Shown piece after piece: positions 34,701 to 47,184 of a stretch of 64,000 nucleotides of DNA (the stretch's first letter is position 1; each line of letters begins with the position of its first letter). The notes under the pieces were generated by a model. That model was not told the origin of the DNA. It was given only the letters and a program-made list of their open reading frames with translations, and searched no databases. A program made the position numbers and the translations under genes. This DNA comes from Arthonia radiata (lineage: Eukaryota > Ascomycota > Arthoniomycetes > Arthoniales > Arthoniaceae), in NCBI GenBank assembly GCA_002989075.1, contig PSQN01000005.1, positions 1,935,241 to 1,999,240 on the forward strand, written 5' to 3'.

Positions 34701-35875
34701 GTCGCACCGCTGAACATTCGCAAGGTCACCCCGCCCACTGTTCCAAGTGAGACACCATACCAAGTCCCAGCATTTTCCAACTCGGCATCACTCCGCTACT
34801 ATGACAGAGTCGAACCGCAACCTCAGCACTCTTCACGCCGCATGCCACCCATACCGCCGGCTCCAATGCTACACCCGATTTCTGAAGATGCAAGTGCGCA
34901 AGCCGCTGCCAACAAGCAAAGAGCAGGTGCAACAGCACGACGGAATGGCTGGCTTGGCGGGTGGAAGCGAGACCCTTCGGCTGAACGAACGGCGGCGCGT
35001 GAAGTTTCATTGCAGCGGTTCGATGCTTCCAGGCGACCTTCTCGGCAAGCCTCAGCGGACACCGATCTACGCACCCGAGATGCAAGTGGTCCACCTTTGC
35101 CACCGATTCCAAAGGTCAATGTACCTGGCAAGCGACCGGGTTTCCTGTCGATCTTTAGCAGGAAGAAAGCATCGAAAGCTCCTCCACCGCCGCCGAAGAC
35201 TGGATGGGGAGGCCTGCCTTACACGCGTCGCCGGCTCGCCTACGATGCAGAGAATGTTTCGAACGATAGTCAGACCGCACTCTCGACCCACTCTTCCCTG
35301 GATTCGGAAGGCAAGCCTCGCCGTCGTGGCTTCTATCACCATGCCCAAGCTACACGCAGCCGTGTTGCATCTCATGGCAGCAACGAAGATGATCGCAGTC
35401 TCGGCATCCAACGCAACTGGCTTGAGCGCTTCTTCAACATCAAGCCCGCGTCGCAAGCTATGTGCTTCCGCGTCGGTCGGGGCAAGGCTCGTGGTGAACT
35501 CACCCGATGCTTGCAGAGCTGGCACTCGTATGGTATTGTAGATGTGGTGTGCGATAAGGAGAAGAATCTGATCTTCGCTAGGGTGTCGGCGGACAACTGT
35601 GAGTACTCGTTATATAATATGGCCTTCATCAAACCATTTGCTAACAGCCCATAGACCTGCACATCAAGGAAGTCGCCTTCGTCATTCAGCTCTTCGTTGT
35701 ACTTGAGAACGGGCGCCGCAATAACCTTTCTGTCGCCCGCTTCATCCAGCGCAAGGGCGCTGCCAGCTCGTTCAGGGTCGTCGTGTCGAGGATCGAGAAC
35801 GCGATGCGGAAGAAGAGTTTCATCGTTGAGGATGCGGTCAAGAAGCAGGAGATGGAGGAGATGATTGTTGGATAA
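31712..35875 (+). CDS. Gin4/Hsl1/Kcc4-type serine/threonine protein kinase with KA1-like tail
   Basis: Four exons are 31712-32358, 32408-33175, 33227-35598 and 35655-35875. Introns of 49, 51 and 56 bases have GT-AG ends and CTGAC/CTAAC branch sites. The product has 1335 residues. A disordered serine/arginine-rich N-terminus (1-120) is followed by the kinase domain (about 123-406): G-R-G-M-V-G loop (130-135), catalytic Lys152, H-R-D-L-K-P-E-N (264-271), D-F-G (293-295) and A-P-E (317-319). A long basic, serine-rich linker carries many possible CDK sites. The C-terminal 80 residues after the last splice junction look like a KA1-type membrane-binding domain. Related kinases (S. cerevisiae Gin4, Kcc4 and Hsl1; S. 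pombe Cdr2) act at the septin cortex, coupling septum formation and Wee1 control to the cell cycle. All key kinase residues are present, so it should be active. Confidence 0.93.
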
Positions 35876-38800
35876 GCATTCGGTACGAAATTGGAGAACG
35901 CAGTCTGGATGTTTATGTGGACGACAACGGCCATAATGAGGAAGAAGCAAAGTTGCGAGGTCTGTTTGAGTGGCATGAGCGAAGCTGTTGGAGTACTACT
36001 TCTTTGGCTATCGTATTGGTCGCCATTGGTTACGTATGAAACGATACAGCACAGCCGCTGGGCTGAGACTGAGGCGTGGCCGCGGTCTGGAAGGCGTCCT
36101 CGACGATGAGTTGAACAAGATGGGCGGTGGAGGTAATGATTACCGTGTGTCTATGCTATTGCACCTGTCACATAGCCCTTTGCAAGACATTCACGATCGA
36201 AAATCACCTGTAAGCTGCTGCTTCTTGCACGGCTTCAGCATATGTGCTCACACAGCCACTTTAATGCTGTGTCCCTGTGAAATTCCCGTCACCTGCGTCC
36301 CGCGCAGATGTTCCCTCACCTTAACTGAGCACCTATCTAGGCAGGTATCTAAGGTAGGTTTTTGAGGGCAACTTAAGTGGTCAACTCTGTTATTTACGGG
36401 TATAAAATACGTAATCTATTTTTTTCTAGGTGCTGATAGTTCCAATGGATGGAAGCCAACCTCTCGGTCTCATAAGACAGAAAGCTAACGTGGTCTACTC
36501 GAAATCCTCACGCGCTACAGACGGGGGTGTAAACGCTATGATCAAGGAATATGAGGGGCTATCGTGTCCAGAACTAACCTCAGCAATCGCTTCAGCGTAT
36601 AACGTCGTTGCAAGGGTGTGTCTGACCAGTTGGCCGCAATGATGTTGGTGACATGATGATCGTGGCTATCATCGGGACGTGTTCGGCATACAGGTACTGC
36701 GAAGAAAGTGTGCCCAGACGTACGTGTGCGGTAAGCGGAGGTGGTGGATGGTGCGTCATCCACTGCGGTTTTCGTTTCAGGCCGTGCCTGCTTGGAGGCT
36801 GTGGTGTGACGATTTGGGGTTTGACGGAAGTCTTAGTATTTGGGCATTGTGGGGAGTGGAGTGTGGAATGTGGCGCGCATTGGACCGAAAGATACGAGCG
36901 CGGTCGCGATGGACGATGAAGCTACAGTAGAGCGGCGGCTCGCCGAAGGCTTGCAAGAAGCACACGTGTGGGCACGTTCGAGGAGGAACATTCGTGATGC
37001 GATGCTGATGTAGAATACCTTCAGACTTGTTGGATAGTAAGTGCGGGAGACAAAACCCAAGCGGCGGGGGTGGGTGAAGGTTTGATGGTGTGGATCATCA
37101 TTGTATGAGCCTTACGATGCAGAATGTGGGCTTAGAACAGCACCGAAAGATTTTGGCATGTGCTGGGGCGTGTGAGGAGCCCCTGCTAATCGATTGCTTC
37201 GTCATTACGAACGGCGCTACTCCTGCTGCCTGTAGTTTGATCGGTCGGTTGTGGTGTCATTATAGCTGTCGACCATCACGAGCGTTGAGCGGATGGCCAA
37301 GGATTCCGCTGACCGAAGATCTCCGCAGATGATTGCTCCAAGACGCTACTGCGAGCGCCTCGAACGGATTGTGTGACACCGCACACATTCTGCGGCGTCC
37401 GCAGGACGTCGAAAGCTTCTGTCACAGGGGGGAGTCACGCTTGTGTCTTATTGTGTGCTGGACATGTCTGCCAGGAAGAACAAGTAAGTGAGAGCCGGAT
37501 ATGATCATGTTGAAGGCGCGATGATGTCCATCGCCATCATCGCCGAATAGGGACTCCCAACTCTGCTTCCTGCGGCAGTGTAACGTGCGGTCCACGGCTG
37601 TTCTTGTGATATCCCCTCTCACTACCCTGGAGCACTTTGCAAACAACTTATCCTCCGCGCCTCGTGTTCGATATCAAAATGGTGATGATGCATCTCATAT
37701 GAGGGTGATCAAGCACTACAAGATGCTTTTGAGTGACGCAGCGCGCGCGACAGATGGCTACACCCGACAGTAGATCCCCTCGAAGCAAGACGTATTGAGT
37801 TTCTGCCCATTGTTTGATGATGTGTGGATGACAAGACCGAGGGAGGGTGAGTAATATATGCTTGAGAATCAAGAGTTGCGTCACGGGTATAATACGGTAA
37901 TTGATATGGCCAACGAAGAAACCTACATAAGACGGATGTGCGAGCGGAGGGTCTGTTCTGTGTGTAGCAACGAAATGCTGAGCTGCCGCCATTCGACTCA
38001 GGTGTGGAGGGGATCTCTCAGGACAACAGGATATACCGCTGATGTGGTGTAAGCAGGGTTGGCTGCCTTGATGAGGGTCTGCGGCGCTTGTGATGATGCT
38101 TGGCGTCACCATGCGGCTCTGCGTGCTGCTGACACGAACCTAGATGCAAGGGCCATAAGGAGCGCTGATTATATCCTGCACCCCTCGCAATCCTCTATTG
38201 TTGGGTCGCGATCGATCAGCCCGCGAGGTAGCATTCGCTCTTGTTGATCTAGCAATGATGACCACGTGTGCTTTTGTAGCCCCCGTGAGGATAGAAGATG
38301 GACGTATGAGTCGGGGAATACCCAGGGCCCGATCTGAGCGGCTGATGTAATGAGCAATCATACTACAGTACTACTGATCATATCTGAAGGCCATCTTTGG
38401 TCAAGTATAGGAGTATCTGCTATTTCAAACTTCAAAGCCCGGACTGGGGCGAAGGAGGGGGGCAGCGGCCTTGCATTGTCTACGACGCGATTCGCGAATA
38501 CGTTCTGTCAAGACTTCTGTGCCGATCAACTCACAGAAAACGGTCAGGATGCGGGCATCATGATGATCATCGCCACGATCCCTGATGCACGGATATCCAA
38601 TTGAATTTACTGCGGCGTGCGACGACTGATTGATTTCAAAGAGTACGGCATTGCTTGCATATGGGAAGAGATGGAACACCCCCTCTCGTCATACCTGTGG
38701 GTACCGGCAGGCATGGCACTTGCTTTTGTAGAATTGTTTGTTGAGACAAGCTTGTGGTATGCAGGATGCATACTCGTTTCGTGCGGCAGGCAAAAGCTGG

Positions 38801-41169
38801 GCTAACCACGTCGCAAGACGATCTGTCAATACAACGATCGTAACGTTCATACCTCCACATGGATCTGTAGCGCCTGTGAGTTTATAAATGAGCAGACGAG
38901 CAGAAAGAAAGGACTCGCGTGCAATGGAGTGTATGTGAGCCGCAGGGCCGCCTCTTTGTAAGACACCCTCGCAGCGAGGATAACGAGAGTCTATGCTGTG
39001 CACAGGGGCTTTGGTGTGTCTTCTTATCGCCTTCCACCTGTTAAATGTTACGATGAGTCTTGTGCGTGCAGCGGATGGATCGTTGATAATGCCTGAGAGG
39101 AATGAGATGATGCTGCGGCGCAGCCTTGTACTAGCGCTGTTTATTTCCTGCTATGTTCCATGTTTATCAAGAGATAGGCTCATTATGCATGAGGAATTGT
39201 ATGACTCATGAGCCCCCCGGGAGACTTCGACTGGTGAGTCTGCGGTCGTTGGTCTGCACATCTTCTTCAAGTTTGTTGCGGATAGAAGCAGAGTCCTTAC
39301 CTTCTCACCAAATAAGGTGGACGGATGTATCACAGTGAGGGCTACAGACGTTCAGTTTAGTAAAGCCCCGCGCTTATGCGCCGCAATATTGTGCACGTAG
39401 ATGCATCAAGAGGACAACAGTCCGCCGAATTGAAGGCAGGGGCTGAAGATTGGTCACGCACGCTCATTGCCAAAAAGCAAGTGAACCGCTTTTGCCTTGT
39501 TCGATGCATACCTTTCGATCATATACTGCTGATGTCGAGCATCGCCAGAGTGCGAAATGGCCAAGCTGGAGATGCGATCAAGAGAAGCACGAACGCGCGC
39601 TTCTGATAGTTGGCCACATGGTCCCCTGGAAGTCGGACTTGTGCGTGCTTGCTATAAGTCTATAACGCGCCACGCTCCGCTTCGTTTCCAAACGCTGCGT
39701 GTAACCCAATTTGTAGTTATGAAGCTCACAAGTTGTTCAGCTACATATCAATCACGCTCTGGCATCTACGGGCCCGCAACAACGCGATCCCAGCCCAACA
39801 AACATATTAGCACGGCCTGCTTGAGGAAAGCAGGCTTAGAGATTGTTTTGCTTGAGGTCTGCCATTCGGTCACTTATCAGAATAGACAAGATCCAACAAG
39901 GCCAACAAGGGAGGGGTCAATGGTGATGATATAGAACCACAGCTGCACTGACACTGCAAGTATACAACGCACAGCGTATGATTGGAAGAAACTTAGACGA
40001 TCATAAACGAACTACGCTGATGAAGGTCTTCAGCCAATTAGTGCGAAGTCTCGGTTTGTCGCATGATGCCGCAGCCTATATAGAATCTTACTGATAGCAG
40101 ACACGGAGACTGTGCCCCTTGTTGTATCGCTGCTGGCTTTATGAACAAATTGCATATTGTTACAGATGTATCGAGGACTTGCTTCGTACTTCTAAATGGG
40201 ATACAGATGGAGACGAAGGAGCCTGATTATCTGACCCACACATCCAAGCGGAGCGGCATGAATATTCGCGGTCATAAGCTCTGGAGAGTCTATGGATCAG
40301 GCGTATAGGCATGGGCTAAGATATTAATAACAGCACAGGGGCAGTAACCCGCCTCCACGGCAGACCATATCGGTTGCTGATCAAGGAGTCAGGACGGCAT
40401 GTAAAGATCGTTAGCTGAGCAAGAGCTGGTATACATCATCTCTGTAGTTCCGACTTAGTATATGCATCAAGCTGTAATATGTCGCACTGTAGTAAGGCAC
40501 TTTGGGTTTCAGGCTGCACTAGGTTCGCCAGTCCTGACCGATGCGGCGATGCTAATGGCGTGTCAGCTGTAGATCGATTGGCTTCGCGCCAGAGCCTAGA
40601 GTATTTACCTGAGTTAGCTGTGAGCTCAAAATCCGCTCTGGCGACGTCCAAGCGGGTAAGTTTTAGGAGATACTAGAGCATCTTTGCGCTCTTTATAGTA
40701 TATATTTGAAGAGACATGCTGAAGAGGGGAGCGAGTATACTGCAGAGGAGAAGCTTTTATGCAACGGTTGCAGCTCAATTGTTTCGTGCTTGGTAGACGA
40801 AGGATATTCGTGCACGGTGATTCAGCTCAAGGAACTAGCAAAGAAAGTAGTGATGATGTGCTCCTAGCGTCCTATCCAACGTGCGCGAAGGACGCTATCG
40901 CTAATGGCTAACGGCGCTCACTAATACAGAGTAAGTAATTTACTTATGCGGGCTTCTGTGCGAGCTGCTTGGTGCCCTTGCCTTCTTACTTCCTCCTTGA
41001 ATAAAGTTTTGGTCTTGCACATAGCTCCTAGCTTATATTTCAAGCAAAAGATAAGCGTGACGCGAGATTTTCTCAACTCTATTGACTGTGGAAGCTGATA
41101 CCAGCGTTGCTCCACAACAGCTCCTGACAGTTTCTATAGCGGACGTTTGATCGAATCCAAGATTGCATA

Positions 41170-41590
41170 GGGGCAATATTACCTTAGTTCCCTTTATCAG
41201 TGTTAGTAATAGAGCGGTAAGGTATTTAGTAGGTATAGTTACCGTAGTAGACGGTAGGTATGGTAAGCCCTCCTACGGCCCTAGCTACCGCATATTTTAT
41301 CTATATACGCCGTAGTAACTACGCACTAGCCTAAACAGGTAAGGATAGGTTGCGTTCTTCGCGTAGAGTGCGTAAGGCCCGGAGGTAGGGAATATTTACG
41401 GTACTAGAGGGGTGGTGGCCCTAGTAATTAGGGGTAGTAGGCTTATTAACTCCCGTAGAGTGTAGTCGGGTGTATGTCGGGGGGCTAGAGGGAACTACCG
41501 AATACCGGTTTTAGTAATCCTTAGCAGATACCCGATAGTAGGTATATACTACGGTTACCGGTAACCAGGGGCCTAGAAGCGTGGTAGGTA
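41170..41590. repeat. RIP-like TA-rich island, decayed repeat of unknown class
   Basis: By eye TA steps are very frequent and CA/TG steps scarce, and TAG/CTA/GTA/TAC triplets fill both strands. This is the signature of repeat-induced point mutation (CpA to TpA) in ascomycetes. Units such as GTAGGTAT recur, and a 14-base palindrome GGTTACCGGTAACC sits at 41553-41566. No coding frame or terminal repeats survive, so the parent element cannot be classed. It stands out sharply from the roughly balanced composition on both sides. Confidence 0.5.
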
Positions 41591-42921
41591 TAGTAAGAGG
41601 CCAAATGTGGTGGTTACCGCTCCATCACCAACACTGCCCTTTATTGCAATATCTCAAGTCGTTGCGGCTTGCGACGGTGTCTCTGAGTCTCTCTGATAGG
41701 GCGATGAAATATCAAGAGGCGATGATGCCACGCGTCGCCATGCTGACGCTTCCAGCCACAGCTCTGTAATTTTCGAGCACGTGCTTGCGGCGGAAGATAA
41801 ACAAAGTCCGCCAGATGGTTACTTGGGAGCCCCGGATGCATAAGTAAAGATGAAACAAGGCAAGACTTAGCGTCCTCTGCAAGCGCTAGGAAGCGCTCTT
41901 TTAATAGAAGTAAAGTTAGAAGTAGCACGCTAGGTGAGTCTTATAATACGACTCAACATTGATATGAAGTAAGGTAGACGTTGCAGATGCCTATGAGATG
42001 CACTGAGTGCCGATATGTTGGTGATTGAAATACATACTGCGACATATTCGAGGGCCAGGGGGCATGGTTACCCACATGGTCTACCGTAGCTGGAACCGCC
42101 ATGTTTGCGCAGTGTATATTCAGGGGTAAGTAAAATGAAGTGGTGATGATCGTTGGGATGAGAACGCTATATTAGTAACGATAAATTGAACGGTGTTGAG
42201 ATGCCAATCAAGTTTTGTAACGTAGTATTTGCAGCGTGATTGACTACCCCCTTGAGGACAATAGGTGCTGGCATCAGCGCAAGCATTTGCGTGTGTTTAG
42301 CACATAGACTATGCAAGGGGCACTGAGGTCCCCGAGTGATCTTCAGCGACCGCACGGTCGGGTTAATCACATCGCTAGAGAGCGCTTGAAGTTGACGGCG
42401 AATAAGTGGCCGCAGTCGAGATCCCCTTAGCCTATATGTTTCTGTAGTTGCAGGAATGGAACTATTACGGTCGAGGGGGCTCATAGGCACACATAGCCCG
42501 TGCTTGTCCCGAAGTCGAAATAAGATGAGTCTGCTTTTGACGCGTACAGTCCGGCTCACGTCGATGGAGAAGATGCTGAAGATTGGCACTGGGTCTGGCC
42601 GCTGGTATGCATGGTGTCAGTACAGACCTGCGAGCGCAAGTACACCTCAGACTGACCTCAGACTGCTCTGCCCCTTGCCCAGTGGACCGCGTTGTTTTTG
42701 CTTATTGCTTGCGTATGAAATAGACTTCTGGAGTGGCGTTTGAGACGGACTGCGCGTGGAGGAGAGAGTCAGCGCTGGCTGCATCAGTGATTCAGTAGAT
42801 TTCTCCAATGTCTGAAACGAGGGTGAAGATACCACATAACTGCTTCTTTTCTACTCAATCTTCAAAGCATTCGGCACAAGACTGACAATGGTCAGACTTC
42901 AATTTCTAGTAGAGGGACTTT

Positions 42922-42931
42922 GGGGGGGGGG
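42922..42931 (+). repeat. Run of ten G
   Basis: A G10 homopolymer stands alone in otherwise mixed sequence. It is a likely place for length error or slippage, and a frameshift there would affect any reading across it. Confidence 0.8.
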
Positions 42932-42959
42932 CTATCGCATCAGGACCTTACGTGCTGCA

Positions 42960-43269
42960 ATGTTGAAAGGGCTGATTCGGCTCGCAAGCGCGGTGAAAAG
43001 CATCACCAGTGTTGCTTGCAACGAGTGCAGCGCAGATCACACAAGCGTTGCTAAAGTCTTCGCCGACAGTAAAGCGATTGCTGCACCCCTACTTGAATTT
43101 TGCAAGGTCATCCGGACGGCGTCAAAACCTATACTACACCGCCACTGTCTCTCTAGAAGAGGGAGCAGGTGTTGGTGAGAACATCTGGTCCAACATCTTG
43201 GCGCTTCACCGTCTGCCTTTTGTAGGATCAGCTGACAGCAAAAAACCTCCGAGGATTTCAAAGACGTAG
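42960..43269 (+). pseudogene. Possible frameshifted protein-coding relic
   Basis: From ATG 42960 one frame reads 72 ordinary residues including several cysteines up to 43178. The overlapping next frame is open to 43269, and its second half (E-E-G-A-G-V-G-E-N-I-W) is more protein-like than the first frame's end. That is what a coding exon with a single frame change near 43125 would look like. I do not recognise the product, and chance cannot be excluded. Confidence 0.2.
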
Positions 43270-44879
43270 AGTGTTATGGCCCTACAGATGTAGCGGCAAC
43301 CACGGAACTCAGGGGCTGGAGGTCATACTTGACGTTCCAGTCACAAATGCTGTATCCTCCAAACGGCTAAGTATGGAGTTGCACGTTGATGATCAGTATC
43401 ATTGCGAAGGTGTTCACACTAGAATACTCGCTATTCGAACATTGGAAGTGCTGAAAACTCCTGCAGCCTTACTCCCTAGGGATCTTCGCGCCCTCTGCGA
43501 AGCGCAGACGCGGAGATGGGCGTGCCAGGCCGGAAGGTGTCGCTCGCTTTTACGTTGTATGCTCTCGTCGTCAAGCACGCTCAAAATTTTGGGCGTTTGA
43601 AGAGCGTACTTTGACGAAGTTTCCGGCTTCTCGAACGTTGCGCTTCGAATAGCACTGTCGATGCTATTGAGACGAACAGACATCTCCAGGTCATGGGATC
43701 AAGTTTCCGTCTTGCGGTGTTGCGGGGAATGATCAGTCACATGCTGAGACGGTGTTTGATATCCCATCATATTCAATAGCGAGCTCTTGCTATGCGATGG
43801 CGCTCGTCGTCGAAAGAGTGCTTGATTGTGGGTGTGTGCTCTGTCGATCACGTCTGTTATGCATAGAGCTCGTGGACACCAACATGGAGCCCCTATCTGC
43901 TACTCTGTTCTGTCTCCGCGGTGGGTAGTAACCTCCCAAGTTGGTAAGTAGGCGACCATGCCGCGGGAATGTGCACAACGCTCAACCACATCTGAGTTGA
44001 GTGCATTCGCCGGCTTACGACAGAACGTGAAGAGATCCAGCATGGTGGGCTTGTCAATGCACCTTCGACTACATTTGAGGTACTGCATGATTGCAAGTCT
44101 GGCAGATCAAAGGCCAGCCATGGACATATGGTTCTTCGGCGCGCAGAGGTGGTCGCGCTAAGATATACATCAAGGACCCCGAAGAGCTAGCATGAGCTGA
44201 TCAGCCACAACATGATAGTCTTGCTATCAACTTGTTTTTAGCTGCGAAAACAAACGAGCGAGCCTCTCTTTACAGTGCTGGAGTGCCGTGCGTCAAGCTC
44301 GCGACGAGTGAAAAGGGGCCCCTGCCCGGCCCTGCTCGATGCTTGCGTTGCCAGCCACGAGTGCGAGATGAGCCTGATTCCGAGGTCAGAGTTAGTGGCT
44401 GCAAACGAACACTGCAAGCAAGCATGATTGCATTGAATAGATTTGGTCGTCACGCTTGGCTCCTGTTCACGCAGACATTAATAGGGAATCGAGGCAACTT
44501 CTTAATCAAGAGCTCCGGGAGTTTTGTCAAATGACACAAGCATAGACTGAAAGACTATGAACCGTAACGCGCAACTTGTGTGTGTATGACTGTTCGGTAG
44601 TCTCTCGCTGAGTCCACGTGTCATCCGCGGCGGTGTTGTCGGAGGGCACGCTGAGACAGAGGCGTATGACACGGAAGCAGCCCGGCGGACATATCTCGAG
44701 TCTCAGAATCCAGTGGATGCAAGCGTTGGAAAGATTCGAACCGTCAGCGGAGGAGGACGGGTGGAGGAGAAGGAAGAGAAGTGTGGGCGTATTCGCGGCT
44801 GCAGAGTCTCCCCTGAAACACTAGAGGACCCCGCCCCCTGACTAGCTCTACTAGCCCCGCTATCAGCCCTATAATCCGC

Positions 44880-44904
44880 CCCCAGCCGGCCCGCCAGGCC
44901 CCAC
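44880..44904. promoter_or_regulatory. Two CreA-type carbon repressor sites upstream of the GH2 gene
   Basis: CCCCAG (44880-44885) and CCCCAC (44899-44904) are both reverse complements of the fungal CreA/Mig1 consensus SYGGRG. They lie 156-180 bases before the glycosidase ATG. Paired sites are what CreA usually needs. Carbon catabolite repression is a reasonable inference for a glycosidase, but the sequence shows only the sites; C-rich tracts nearby make some matches likely by chance. Confidence 0.4.
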
Positions 44905-45059
44905 TTTCACAAGCTCAACCCTATTGCTGATCAGTCTTTAAATGTTGAGATGTGAACTGCCTTCCTCATCTTGTTTTCCATTCTCCTCTGGGTCCAGACT
45001 CGAGAGCTCGCACACGGACTCATATCATTAGCCACGGTCTTCGTGTATTGAAAGTAATC

Positions 45060-47184
45060 ATGGCAGACGTATATCCCCGCCCAGACTTTGAGCGTACCAA
45101 CCTCCAGTGGAAGTCTCTCAACGGCACCTGGGACTTCATCTTCGACGACGCTGACGTCGGTCTATCACAAAAGTGGCAGCATAAGGGCATCCCTGCTGAA
45201 ATCTCTGTCGATTCTTTGAAGTCTGCTAAAGCCGGCGGCGACGCCGATAGCATTACGAAGAAGATTGCAGCCAACGCGGACAAGCTGCTGAAAAACAACA
45301 TCTTCACAGGCAAGACAGCTACTAAGCACACCAAGCGTGACATCAAAGTGCCGTACGTCTTCCAGTGTCCTGCTTCAGGTATCAACGAGCGAGGCGAGCA
45401 TGAAGTGCTTTGGTATGAGCGCACCATCCAGGATCCACGCAGCCCTCAGACACAGTCCGATAGCGTCCTGCTTCGATTTGGTGCTGTCGACTACGACTGC
45501 ACTATTTGGCTCGATGGCCAGTATGTAGGTGGTCACCGTGGTGGCCACGTGCCATTTGATGTTGATATTACAGATGCTCTGGACAACACCTCTACCCAGA
45601 AGTCATCCGGACCTGATCGTCGCCTGACCATGCGTATCTATGACTCCGCCTATGACCTGACTCAGCCTCGTGGTAAGCAGTACTGGGGCGCGAAGCCTGA
45701 GAGCATCTTTTACACTCCGTCTAGCGGTATCTGGCAGAGCGTCTGGTTGGAGACTGTGCCCAACGCCCGCATTGCTGACAGCAGCCACGGCACGGTCATC
45801 CGGTCCGATGACATCGAGGGTGGCAAGCTCAAAGCGCATGTCGCTTTGTCTGGTCGCAAAGCTGGTCAAGTTGTCAGCGTCGAGGTCGAAGCGAGCCTTG
45901 GTGGCGTCCATGTCAGCAAGTCGGAGAAGAAGAGTATCCCACGCGAAGCCAACTTTGCCGAGATCGAGCTGCCTATGAGCCTGTCTGATGATGCGATCGG
46001 CAAGCTGCCAGAGTCAATCAAGAAGTCAGCACCGACAGACAACAACCGAGCTTGGAAAGGCAAGGTTGCTCTCTGGTCGCCTGATCACCCGACCCTTTAC
46101 GATCTCACCCTCTGCCTCTACGGCGACTCCAACGATGTCCTCGACGAGGTCAAGACCACGACCGGCATGCGCTCCATCTCATGGACACAGAACGACGGCA
46201 CGTTCCGCCTCAACGGCTTTCCGCTCTTCCAAGCCCTCGTCCTCGACCAAGGCTACTGGCCCGAGACCTTCATGACACCACCCGACGCCAATGCCTGCAA
46301 AGCTGACGTCGAGCTTAGCAAATCTCTCGGCTTCAACGGCTGCCGCAAGCACCAGAAAGTCGAAGACCCGCTCTTCCTCTACTGGGCTGACAAGCTCGGC
46401 TATCTCGTCTGGGGCGAGATGGGCAACTGCTTCAGCTACAGCCAAGACTCCGTCGAACGCTTCAACACGGAGTGGATGGAGAGCGTACGACGCGACATCA
46501 ATCACCCCAGTATTGTCACGTGGACCCCTATCAATGAAAGCTGGGGCTACACCGACCTCAAAGGTAGTCCGGAGCAGCGCAACCACATTCGCAGCTTGTA
46601 CTACATGACCAAGACGCTTGACCCGACTCGTCCCATCAACGACAATTGCGGCTGGGAGCATGTGACGAATGATCTCACGACCTTCCATGACTACGCGGAT
46701 GGACCTCAAATGGAGGAGAGTTGCAAGACTATGGGTGGTATCTTGGCGCCGAAGGGCGACCGGCCCGTCTTCTGCGAGGGCATTGACAAAGATGAAGGCG
46801 TCAGGCCTCGTGAAGGTGCACCGGTACTGTGCACGGAGTTTGGCGGTGTCAACATCGCGCCGAAGGCGAACAGCTCGGAGCGCGAGAGAGACTGGGGTTA
46901 CACGACTGCGAGTGATCCGGCTGATCTGCTCAAGCGTGTTGAGAAGCTCATGATGGGGACGCTGAGCGGTGGACACGTGTGCGGCTGGGTGTACACGCAG
47001 CTGTAAGTGCGCGACCATCTTGTTGATCCTAACGCATATGCTGACTAAAGGCCACAGGGCGGACATCGAACAGGAGGCCAATGGCCTTTACTCCTTCGAC
47101 CGCAAGCCCAAGCTTGAAGTTGCCGGTGTGCGTGACATCCAGGAGCGGGCGATGAAGGGCTACTATGAGAAGCATAGCTCTTAG
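45060..47184 (+). CDS. Glycoside hydrolase family 2 protein (beta-galactosidase/glucuronidase-like), intracellular
   Basis: Exons are 45060-47002 and 47058-47184, with a 55-base intron (GTAAGT...CTGACT...CAG). The product has 689 residues. The order is typical of GH2: a jelly-roll sugar-binding domain (about 1-230, with L-N-G-x-W-x-F near the start), an immunoglobulin-like middle (about 230-380) and a TIM barrel (about 390-650). The acid/base is Glu493 in I-N-E-S-W-G and the nucleophile Glu593 in C-T-E-F-G-G, both present. There is no signal peptide, so the enzyme should stay inside the cell and act on imported or internal oligosaccharides. Substrate (beta-galactoside, beta-glucuronide or beta-mannoside) cannot be fixed from sequence alone. 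The start at 45060 gives a normal N-terminus; the open frame reaching back to 44952 has no better ATG. Neighbours are gene-poor on both sides. Confidence 0.93.

Larger units (their letters stand above)
35876..45059. other. 9.2-kb gene desert
   Basis: I find no gene with a recognisable product. Open frames are short and unsupported; the antiparallel ones near 37648-38112 and 38689-39003 are not convincing. A RIP-like island lies at about 41170-41590 (separate entry), a weak frameshifted protein-like stretch at 42960-43269 (separate entry) and a homopolymer at 42922-42931. Direct copies of CTAGG/GGTAGG short motifs occur at 36326-36434. The last 200 bases are the GH2 promoter. Confidence 0.55.

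Noticed and set aside
34726-35541. Long open frames on both strands within the kinase linker (for example 34747-35541 +, 35067-35525 -)
   Set aside because: They are shadows of the serine-rich kinase exon, which is fixed by the splice junctions before and after it.
36326-36434. Possible small inverted-repeat element (AGCACCTA ... TAGGTGCT, 109 bases)
   Set aside because: The 8-base arms are too short to be significant in a 64-kb window, flanks show no target-site duplication, and no second copy is seen.
42640-42670. Duplicated CCTCAGACTG string
   Set aside because: Two units only; a simple local duplication without further context.
46179-47081. 300-codon open frame on the - strand inside the GH2 gene
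   Set aside because: It lies exactly antisense to conserved catalytic-domain codons, and GC-rich third positions on the + strand remove stops on the other strand. No independent motif.
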